Assembly (NCBI GenBank): GCA_030867875.1
Contig: JAOWCC010000019.1
Span: 33,089,976 to 33,153,975 of the forward strand
Origin: Actinernus sp. WN-2022
Lineage: Eukaryota; Cnidaria; Anthozoa; Actiniaria; Actinernidae
Length of the DNA stretch: 64,000 nucleotides
Reading direction: 5' to 3'
Under the pieces are notes generated by a model that was not told the origin of the DNA, ran no database searches, and was given only the letters and a program-made list of their open reading frames with translations. The position numbers were made by a program, and so were the translations under genes. This document shows, piece by piece, positions 56,997 through 64,000 of the stretch; the stretch's first letter is position 1; the number at the start of each line of letters is the position of its first letter.

Positions 56997-57765
56997 CCAT
57001 TATCAGTAACAGTCATACCGTTATCGTATACCGTTATCGTATCGTTATCGTACTGTTATCGTATCATAATCTTACACACAACAAAAAATCTCGATTCTGA
57101 TAAGCTGAGAGCAGTGCAATTAATCACAAATTGCACTATACTCAAAATATATGAGTATTAACAAGTAATCATACGGTTTTCTCGTGCAATTTGGGATTAA
57201 TTTTCACTCGTGTGTTTTTCAAAGAGCTCAAATTGTACTTGCCCTGCGGACTCGTGCAATATTGGATACTCTTTGAAAACCCACTCAAATTAATCCCAAA
57301 TTTCACTCCGTATGCAAACCGTATCATTATCAATACTTATCGTATCATTATCATACAATTATCGTACCGTCATCGTATCATTATCGTACTGTTATCGTTT
57401 CATTTCGTATAATTATCGTACCTTTATCGTACCGTTATCATATCGTTATCGTACCGTTATCATATCGTTATCGTACCGTTATCATATCGTTATCGTACCG
57501 TTATCGTAGCGTTGTCGTACCATTATCGTACGTTATCATATCGTTATCGTACCGTTATCATATCGTTATCGTACCGTTATCATATCGTTATCATACTGTT
57601 ATCGTAGCGTTGTCGTACCATTATCGTACGTTATCATATCGTTATCGTACCGTTATCGTACCGTTATCGTATCGTTATCGTACTGTTATCGTACCATTTC
57701 GTATCATTATCGTACCATTTCGTATCATTATCGTACTGTTATCGTACCGTTATCGTACCAGAGAG
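56997..57765 (+). repeat. CGTTATCGTACC-type minisatellite
   Basis: Units of about 11-12 bp (CGTTATCGTACC, CGTTATCATAT) run at 56997-57080 and 57320-57765. The block between (57175-57305) is an inverted repeat: GTGCAATTTGGGATTAATTT and CTTTGAAAA against AAACCCACTCAAATTAATCC. The array ends about 40 bp before D8C exon 3. Confidence 0.85.
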
Positions 57766-57807
57766 CTCGAGATGAGAACAAACAGTTTTTACTGTTTTTT
57801 TTCACAG

Positions 57808-58170
57808 TGTGTAGTTCCTCTGGCTACACTATCTTGAGTGGTTACGATCGCTCGAACACGTATAGCGGGCAGATGGTCAGGTGCGACAGTCAGCTTAGAG
57901 GATGGTACCGATTCATGGGTGCGGCTGGGGCGCGGATGCCAACATTCTGTGTAGCACAATCACGATGTGGAACCCATGGTACGGGCTGGATGCAAGGCTT
58001 GCATCCCACGATACAACAGGGTACAGTCTACCGGCAAATTTGTTTTCACTGGAATGGCAATTGCTGTAATTACAGAATTACCATTCGCGTTAAAAACTGC
58101 GGAGGATACTATGTATATGAACTGAGAGCACCACCAGCGTGTCATCTTCGTTACTGTGGATACGGCACAG
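57808..58170 (+). CDS. First D8C domain exon
   Basis: The acceptor TTTTTTTTCACAG is strong. Phase 1 in and out, 363 nt, 121 codons. It begins VCSSSGYTILSGYDRSNTY and contains GWYRFMGAAGARMPTFCV, RCGTHGTGWMQGLHP, QICFHWNGNCCNYRITIRVK and NCGGYYVYEL, ending with CHLRYCG and donor ACAG|GTACGG. Ten cysteines including the CC pair match the D8C pattern of uromodulin/OIT3. Confidence 0.9.
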
Positions 58171-58617
58171 GTACGGTTAACACTGAAGGATTATCATTAA
58201 CACTTTTAAACACTTTGTAACGTTACTTATTGGAACAATGAAAACGTTTACATTCTATGTTAGGATTTTCTTTCATACGCCTTTCACTCAGACGCCAGTT
58301 ATGATAAGCCGAAGGGCCTCGATTGCTGAATATTAGCGTTATATAAATTTACACCATCATTATCGTCGTCATTGTAGCATACATTAGCATTCGTTATCAT
58401 AATAATGTATTGTAAGCATTGCTACGCATCATGGAAACTAATGTAGAGAGCACATGGTCGTAGTGTAAATCATGTTCACATATGCAGTGAATATTCTGCC
58501 GAGTTATTGGACTAAATAGCGGTCATCCGCCCGGCCACATCATAATCATTTTAACTTTCACCATGATTGTTATCATTCGAAGGTCAGTTTCTGTCTATTT
58601 GACAAATAGATTCCATG

Positions 58618-58753
58618 TCTGTCCTCTTATAGATGCACAAATGACATCACAACGTGAAGAAAACAAAGAAGTGCGCTACGAGACGCAGTCGAGTGGTGTA
58701 ACCGATGCTCTCTTCACGTTGTGACGTCATCTGTGCATCTATAGGAGGACAGA
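58618..58753. mobile_element. MITE with ~43-bp arms
   Basis: TCTGTCCTCTTATAGATGCA through ACGTGAAGA is mirrored by TCTTCACGTTGTGACGTCAT through GAGGACAGA with a few differences. Confidence 0.8.
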
Positions 58754-58780
58754 CGCACGGCAGAATGGAATGTGCTTGCC

Positions 58781-59055
58781 TCCCGGTTAGCTCAGTGGTT
58801 AAGCGCCGGTCTGTTGTGTGGGAGGTCCACGGTTCAAACCGGCACGGCCGGACCAACACCCAGGGTCTTAAAATAACTGAGTAGAAGGTGCTGCCTTTGT
58901 GAAACAATTTCGTTCACGAGCTGCAAATGTTAGACCTTCACGTCTTCTCGGATAAGGACATTAAAACGTAGGCCCATCAGTGGATGAAGAGCCACCTCGT
59001 GGATATGCCACTGATTAATCCCATTATTATTAGTAATTATTTATTATTATTATTT
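58781..59055 (+). mobile_element. tRNA-derived SINE
   Basis: The A box TAGCTCAGTGG (58788-58798) and B box GGTTCAAACC (58831-58840) have tRNA spacing, and the head folds roughly like a tRNA with mismatches. A conserved body (CACCCAGGGTCTTAAAATAA, CTTCTCGGATAAGGACATTA) follows, and the element ends in an ATT-repeat tail. It uses an internal Pol III promoter. It is a SINE rather than a tRNA gene because the acceptor stem is poor and the tail is long. Confidence 0.85.
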
Positions 59056-59283
59056 AATAAGCACATACTAAAACCTATGAAAATATCCAATCAAAAGTTG
59101 AGAAATTGGTTGCGCGCATACTCATGACGTCATCATGTGTCCTCTAGTAACCGAACGGCTCTTGACCAATCAGAGCGTGCGTTTCGGACTGATTATTATA
59201 TAAAAGCTGGTAGACAACAGCTGTATGGAGAAACGTAGTATAGCTTCAACTGTAAAGTGTTTCTATGTACATTGTAAAACGTC

Positions 59284-59401
59284 CAGGGTTCGCTTGTTCA
59301 AATAGTAAATAACGTTATGCACTGGATAAATCCCTATCCAGTGGTTAAAAGATTTATACGGTGGATAGCGTTATCCACCCTTTGAACAAACAGGACCCTG
59401 A
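59284..59401. mobile_element. hAT-like short MITE
   Basis: CAGGGTTCGCTTGTTCAAAT and the mirrored TTTGAACAAACAGGACCCTG, with a GGATA.CGTTATCCA hairpin inside. Confidence 0.7.
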
Positions 59402-59698
59402 ACCACCAATGAGCCATCTCGCAGCATTATAAAATAAATTATAAAATTATAAAATTATAAAATAACTCACGCCGAACTTCTGGCATTTGTTCTTGAACAG
59501 GGCAAACTCCCGTTCAGCCAAGATCTGGTAAGTACAAAGTAGGCAACTACCACCAGCGCTTATACTGAGTAGTCTGACCCAAACGAGATCAGAACCTCCT
59601 TTGCACACAAAATGAAATTCAGTCTGACGTTATAGCGATGCAGAAAGATGAAGTCATAAATTGATTCTACCGGCACGGTAAAGAGGTTTGGGTACGAG

Positions 59699-59995
59699 AT
59701 AGAGCGGATTTCGATTGAGTGTCGAAGGCAATCCGTGATTGCTTTGGTTTGCGTTTGCTCAGTTTTCCTATTGGCTGTGGAAAAGTTTTGTGATTATCAG
59801 CCCGGCAATCAAGTGCTAAACTAAAACCAAACGTGTTTTGGTCCATCACGCCATCCACGATTGCGTTTACTTTTCCTCGTGAGTGGTTCAAGTAAAACCA
59901 ATCGTGAATTACTTCAGTTCGTGATTGGCTCATTGTGTTTTTACTTGCTCGTGATTGGTTCTGTGATTACGACACTCAATCGAAAACCGCTCTAA
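59699..59995 (-). mobile_element. MITE of the CGATTGAGTGTCG family (copy 2)
   Basis: AGAGCGGATTTCGATTGAGT at the left and ACACTCAATCGAAAACCGCT at the right, with internal GATTGG/CCAATC motifs. Inverted relative to 35518-35836. Confidence 0.85.
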
Positions 59996-59998
59996 TAG

Positions 59999-60238
59999 CT
60001 GATATCACAGTTGCGTCTACGAATAGCAGTTTCAGCGGTATTGACCCGAACGCCTCACTTCGATATAATGAAGCGCCATTGAAACATCATTCTTGCATGA
60101 CACCAACACCCTCTAAACAAACACGACTAATTTAGATACACAGTCTGAATAGTGCTTCATTACATCGAAGTGAGGCGTTCGGATCAATACCGTTGAAACT
60201 GATGTTCGTAGACGCCACTGTAATATCAACTATTGGGA
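59999..60238. mobile_element. Foldback MITE, likely source of the 60-bp satellite
   Basis: The arms (ATATCACAGTTGCGTCTACG, TTTCAGCGGTATTGACCCGA, ACGCCTCACTTCGATATAAT) are mirrored at 60155-60238. The central loop has ACATCATTCTTGCATGACAC and CAACACC, which matches the 60-bp unit at 61814-62490 on the other strand. Confidence 0.8.
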
Positions 60239-60453
60239 GCTCCGCTTTTAGGTCGTTACCTAAATATATATATTATTAAACTGGATGGATTTTGTGATTT
60301 CTTTCTGTTCAACACGAGATAATATTTCGTTAATAACCCTGATTTATTATTGAGTCATCTATAACTCGGAATTCCTCATATTTTGTGACACAGAATCCGG
60401 ACAATTTACCGCCGCACGTTTTAAACATGAGTGCTTCACACCACCCACCTCCT

Positions 60454-60477
60454 CCCCCCCCCCCCCCCCCCCCCCCC
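60454..60477. repeat. Poly(C) tract
   Basis: A 24-nt C run. On the plus strand it gives a spurious poly-proline ORF. Confidence 0.9.
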
Positions 60478-61016
60478 GCCCTTCACCTACCCCCACCAAC
60501 CAGAATCCTTTGTTCTTCTAGGGATTTCCACGCAGGTTGTTCTAGCATGCCAGTGACGCTGCTTGTACGGCGATAGTCGGCGACTACATACCTTTGAATA
60601 GGACCCCCTCCCCCTGCGCTAGCCTCATTGCGCGCTTGCCATTTTTAGTAATAGAGAAATGGATCTACGGCCCAACATAAATTATATAATAAAGGATTAT
60701 CCTATCGGTAGTAATGGCAGGAACACCCTAAACCTGGGATTAGCCCTAAACACCCTCAACCCTGCGTTAGGGTTAAGGTTGGGGTGGGGTTACGAGTTAT
60801 GTATTATGGTTGGTAGGAATATGACATCACTGTAGGAATCCTACACAAGCAATAACATTCTATGTTATGTATTAGGTCGTGCCATATTCTTGGTGTTTTA
60901 TGTTGTATTCTTGATCCAGTATCACTGCGCGCTTACCCAACATATTTTAAAAACCTTTCCATAACCTTAATGATAATTCACTTCCGGTCTATACTATATA
61001 TATCTATATAAAACAG

Positions 61017-61379
61017 AATGCACAAGCTACTCGATTCTGAATAGCCACGATCGCTCGCAAGCTGTAACGCGAGGATACGTACCCAAGTGTGACCTCTCTC
61101 TTCATGGATGGTACCGCTTTGAAGGAGCAGCCGGGACTCAGATGCCAGAGTTCTGTGTACCCACAGAGCGATGTGGAGCTCACGCCCCTGGGTGGATGCG
61201 AGGAATACATCCTACAGAACACGAGGGCATTGTCACCCGACAAGTTTGCTATCACTGGGAGGGCTTGTGCTGTAAATGGCGAAACAATATCCGCGTCAAG
61301 AATTGTGGAGGGTTTTACGTCTACGAGTTGGTCAAACCACCCGAGTGTCCCCTCCGTTACTGTGGCAATGGCAAAACAA
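61017..61379 (+). CDS. Second D8C domain exon
   Basis: Exactly 363 nt, phase 1-1, like the first. It begins with E C T S Y S I L and contains GWYRFEGAAGTQMPEFCV, RCGAHAPGWMRGIHP, RQVCYHWEGLCCKWRNNIRV and NCGGFYVYELVKPPECPLR, then YCG. Donor ACAA|GTAAAT. The acceptor (CTATATAAAACAG) has a poor pyrimidine tract, so inclusion may be inefficient or regulated. All the cysteines of the first domain are kept. Confidence 0.88.
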
Positions 61380-61444
61380 GTAAATTGAAATTGATTGACT
61401 TTCTATGTTATTAACCCTTGTCACACAATAGCCATTAGCCTCGC

Positions 61445-61540
61445 ACTGAGCAGTTTCAGAACGAGGTTAGACGGGTGAAAACAATAGATGCCCCACGTGT
61501 AGCCTCGCACTGAGCAGTTTCAGAACGAGATGGCCGCCAC
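61445..61540 (+). repeat. Direct repeat of the AGCCTCG family
   Basis: TAGCCTCGCACTGAGCAGTT followed by TCAGAACGAG occurs twice (about 61439 and 61500), with GTGAAAA after each. Related to 3800-3882 and 31980-32065. Confidence 0.65.
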
Positions 61541-61564
61541 GTGAAAATGTTTAGCAAGAGTGGA

Positions 61565-61813
61565 TTCGAATGAGTGTCGTAAAACCAAATTACAATGAGT
61601 CAATCACGAAGTGAAGTAACACGTTTGAGTAGAGCTTTATTACATTGAAGTGAGGCACTTGGGTCAATACCGCTGAAACTGCTGTTCGTAGACGCAACTG
61701 TAATATCTCCTATTGGTTGGTATTTTAAAACATTATGCATTACCAATAGCAAAGCGAACGCAAAACCAAAGCAATCACTTATTACTTTCGACACTCAATC
61801 GAAAACTGCTCTA
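61565..61813. mobile_element. MITE of the CGATTGAGTGTCG family with a nested fragment (copy 3)
   Basis: TTCGAATGAGTGTCGTAAAA at the left and ACACTCAATCGAAAACTGCT at the right. Inside is a half copy of the foldback family at 59999-60238 (ATTGAAGTGAGGCAC, AATACCGCTGAAACTG). Confidence 0.7.
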
Positions 61814-62490
61814 AAGAGCCACACACGGGAGGTGTTGGTGTCACACAAGAATGATGGTTTGAGTAGTGCTCTTAAGAGCCACACACGGGAGGTGTTGGTG
61901 TCACACAAGAATGATGGTTTGAGTAGTGCTCTAAAGAGCCACACACGGGAGGTGTTGGTGTCACACAAGAATGATGGTTTGAGTAGTGCTCTTAAGAGCC
62001 ACACACGGGAGGTGTTGGTGTCACACAAGAATGATGGTTTGAGTAGTGCTCTTAAGAGCCACACACGGGAGGTGTTGGTGTCACACAAGAATGATGGTTT
62101 GAGTAGTGCTCTTAAGAGCCACACACGGGAGGTGTTGGTGTCACACAAGAATGATGGTTTGAGTAGTGCTCTTAAGAGCCACACACGGGAGGTGTTGGTG
62201 TCACACAAGAATGATGGTTTGAGTAGTGCTCTTAAGAGCCACACACGGGAGGTGTTGGTGTCACACAAGAATGATGGTTTGAGTAGTGCTCTTAAGAGCC
62301 ACACACGGGAGGTGTTGGTGTCACACAAGAATGATGGTTTGAGTAGTGCTCTTAAGAGCCACACACGGGAGGTGTTGGTGTCACACAAGAATGATGGTTT
62401 GAGTAGTGCTCTAAAGAGCCACACACGGGAGGTGTTGGTGTCACACAAGAATGATGGTTTGAGTAGTGCTCTAAAGAGCCACACACGGGA
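61814..62490 (+). repeat. Homogeneous 60-bp satellite, 11 units
   Basis: The unit GAGTAGTGCTCTTAAGAGCC, ACACACGGGAGGTGTTGGTG, TCACACAAGAATGATGGTTT repeats with almost no change except CTTAAG/CTAAAG variants in the outer units. Being a multiple of 3 it keeps long frames open on both strands (20-residue repeats), which are artefacts. It lies in the last intron of the D8C gene. Confidence 0.95.
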
Positions 62491-62788
62491 GCAAGTGAAA
62501 ACGTAATGGGCCAATCAGGAGTAAGTGAAAACGCAATGAGCCAATCAGGAGTAAGTGAAAACGGAATGAACCAATCAGGAGTAAGTAAAAACGCAATGAG
62601 CCAATCAAGAGCAAGTAAAAACGCAATGAGCCAATCATGAACTGAAGTAATTCATGATTGGTTTTATTTGAACGATTACGTGATGTACCAAAACAATGTT
62701 TGTTTGTTTTAAACAAGCCAGCAGAAAAGCTAAGCAAAACCAAAGCAATCACCGAATCACTTTCAAAAACTCAATGGAAAATCGCTCC
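62491..62788 (+). repeat. ~30-bp tandem units plus right end of a CGATTGAGTG-family MITE
   Basis: GAGTAAGTGAAAACGCAATG and AGCCAATCAG repeat about five times to 62640. The sequence then continues as the MITE family's right half (CATGATTGGTTTTATTTGAA ... AACTCAATGGAAAATCGCTC). Confidence 0.75.
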
Positions 62789-63125
62789 AAGTGTTAAACT
62801 GAAAAGGAAACTGATTTTGGCATGAATATGGAAGGGAAACAAGATTTGCTGTTTTAAGATCTGGGAATATCATATTTATCAGATGGACTGTATAGTTGAC
62901 CCACTCAAGCGTTACATCACCCAGATCCCGGATGTATGACGTTACACTCCAAAGCCTGGCTGGAAAATTCCAAACAAAGCAGTCTAATTTAAAATTCTGA
63001 TGAGTTTGCCAAGTGAACTCTAAAGAAAGAGCTATTTTTTGCACTAAAGTAAATAGAAAATGGTGGTGAAATTTTGAGGCCAGTTTTGACTGATTTAATG
63101 ACATGGGGTGCTTTTCTTTCTCCAG

Positions 63126-63247
63126 GTCCTCGTCAGGGGAGCAGCACAGGGAGGTCTGGGGTGGTCGTTGGCGGATCTATTGGAGGTGGAAGTGGATTCC
63201 TCATAACACTCCTTATCATATACTGGTGCTGCTGTAAAAAACAATAA
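63126..63247 (+). CDS. Membrane-tail terminal exon of the D8C gene
   Basis: The acceptor CTTTTCTTTCTCCAG is strong. In phase 1 it encodes SPRQGSSTGRSG (linker), VVVGGSIGGGSGF (glycine hinge), a hydrophobic span (LITLLIIYW) and CCCKKQ, then TAA. The three cysteines at the membrane edge are likely palmitoylation sites (inference). The cytoplasmic tail is minimal, so signalling would need a partner. No AATAAA follows closely. Confidence 0.85.
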
Positions 63248-63525
63248 CCTAACATAGCTGGTTGATTTTTTTTGTGTGAAAATAGAATTTTAGACGAGCT
63301 ACTATAGTTACGTTGTATAAGTCAAATCAGATGCTAACGAGGAAATCTACGGTATTTGCATAGCGGGTTACGCCGAGAGGACATGTAATAGATTCAAGGA
63401 CGAAACAGCTGTCCATATAGCTGCATTATTTCTAGTTCTGAGCGCTTCTTATGTCAGGTTTAGATAACCGTAGTGCAAAGTGAAAGAGTTTGCTCGGCTT
63501 ATATATGATGTAAATGAGCGCCGAC

Positions 63526-63798
63526 ATGGCTGCCACGCTAACAAAGACTCCGATAATATTTCGCTTTTCTTTCGCCTTATTGATTCTATCAGTGACAAAC
63601 TTTATCAGGAATGACTCCTACAACGGAAATCTGTCTATCAAGTGTACGTTTTGGAAGCACAACCAATGTAATGGAGCAGAATGAGCCAAATGGTCAGAGG
63701 TTTCACCCATCAGCCCTCATGAATACGAGGCTTTCGGGTCAACCATTTCAAAATGGTACAGAGATGGAGTGACGTTGAACGGAGATCACCAAGAATGA
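63526..63798 (+). CDS. Possible secreted-protein ORF or pseudogene with one internal stop
   Basis: ATG at 63526 starts a signal-peptide-like stretch (MAATLTKTPIIFRFSFALLI then LSVTNF), followed by a Cys-containing part (SIKCTFWKHNQCNGAE) and TGA at 63682-63684. The same frame continues after the stop with coding-like sequence (KWSEVSPISPHEYEAF, SKWYRDGVTLNGDH) to TGA at 63796. WYRDG is reminiscent of immunoglobulin-type domains, but this is weak. A TATA-like TATATATG lies near 63500. It could be a 52-residue secreted peptide, a nonsense-mutated first exon, or chance. Confidence 0.35.
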
Positions 63799-64000
63799 TG
63801 CCCAAAACGATTATTTTCTAAAGAAAAGCAAGAATAAATGTAAAGCGGTGTCTGTCCTTGGCCACTGGAGTCATGATATGACGAATTTTTTTTACAAGCC
63901 TAGTCTTCAGAAGCTTCTTGGGTCCGTAAAGTCCGACAACTCACACGATAACTCCTCTTCGCATTCAGCCTTATGAAATCGGTTAGTCCATCCTTAGGCC

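Larger units (their letters stand above)
45221..63247 (+). other. Predicted D8C-domain type I membrane protein gene, 5 exons
   Basis: Exons 45221-45296, 56888-56914, 57808-58170, 61017-61379 and 63126-63247 join through phase-1 introns into 316 codons plus stop. Order: signal peptide, 9-residue linker, two D8C domains, glycine-rich hinge, one membrane span, CCCKKQ tail. D8C is the cysteine-rich module of uromodulin, GP2 and OIT3, which are secreted or membrane glycoproteins, some binding microbes. A surface-recognition role is inference. All coding exons but the first and last are symmetric (1-1), so either D8C exon can be skipped or added in frame. Assignment of the first exon is the least certain link, since two other tail exons (47134, 48089) lie between it and the rest. 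The introns hold a SINE, MITEs, a nested LINE and satellites. Confidence 0.75.

Noticed and set aside
56997..57765. Tyr/Ser/Arg-rich repeat proteins in the CGTTATCGTACC array
   Set aside because: Simple-sequence artefact directly before a well-defined exon.
58781..58856. Functional tRNA gene
   Set aside because: A and B boxes are present, but the acceptor stem pairs poorly and a SINE body with an ATT tail follows.
60385..60576. Poly-proline protein
   Set aside because: Encoded by a 24-nt C homopolymer; no other support.
60720..60800. Telomere-like CCCTAA/GGGTTA sequence
   Set aside because: Only a few irregular CCTAAAC/GGGTTA motifs forming an imperfect hairpin, not a TTAGGG array.
61814..62490. 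CRISPR-like array
   Set aside because: The units are contiguous 60-bp tandem repeats without unique spacers, in a eukaryotic intron.
61795..62514. Long open frames on both strands (224 and 239 residues) over the 60-bp array
   Set aside because: The unit is a multiple of three with no stop in several frames, so the openness is arithmetic. No start context, splice sites or codon signal.

Overview
This is eukaryotic nuclear DNA from an AT-rich, intron-rich, transposon-packed animal genome. A cnidarian, probably a stony coral or anemone, fits best. That judgement is inference: it rests on the mix of DIRS, Crypton-like, integrase-like, RecQ-helicase-bearing and CR1-like elements, on the many foldback MITEs, and on the secreted D8C-type receptors. 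There are no bacterial operons, and most open frames are transposon debris or repeat artefacts.

Three host loci can be supported. (1) A ribosomal protein S17 gene (RPS17, eS17) lies on the minus strand, from a TOP-like start near 41278 to a poly(A) signal at 23492-23497. It has five coding exons that rejoin in frame to 134 residues, and its introns are filled with transposons. (2) A plus-strand gene or small cluster spans 45221-63247. It has a signal-peptide exon, a 27-nt linker exon, two 363-nt exons each encoding a D8C (uromodulin/OIT3/GP2-type) cysteine-rich domain, and a glycine-hinge/transmembrane/CCC-tail exon. Two further homologous membrane-tail exons, each with a poly(A) signal, lie in its first intron. 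All junctions are phase 1. (3) A single-exon minus-strand ORF at 4043-5161 encodes 372 residues of unknown family. Two small secreted-type ORFs (56325 minus, 63526 plus) are possible further genes.

Layout. 0-9.8 kb: LINE fragments, hairpin-ended repeats, the 372-residue ORF and a Crypton-like pseudogene. 9.8-13 kb: a TTAA-flanked element holding a ~220-bp satellite, then MITEs. 13.7-22.6 kb: inverted copies of a decayed integrase-like gene around a 5.0-kb DIRS-type element with split direct repeats (A1 - body - B1 - A2 - B2), itself hit by a LINE. 22.7-41.3 kb: RPS17, whose introns carry a ~5-kb long-TIR transposon with a broken RecQ-like helicase, a 1.45-kb hAT-like element with an exact 8-bp target duplication, LINE pieces, minisatellites, and a tandem array that copies the gene's own splice acceptor plus the start of exon 2. 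41.3-45 kb: repeats, including a second satellite block. 45-63.3 kb: the D8C locus, with nested LINE and foldback insertions, a tRNA-derived SINE and a homogeneous 60-bp satellite that appears to derive from a MITE. 63.3-64 kb: start of a possible further secreted-protein gene.

The host genes share no visible pathway. RPS17 is housekeeping and the D8C proteins are probably cell-surface. What links the window is transposon activity: nested insertions, foldback elements and tandem arrays seeded from mobile or exonic sequence. Similarity calls come from recalled family features read by eye; no search was run.
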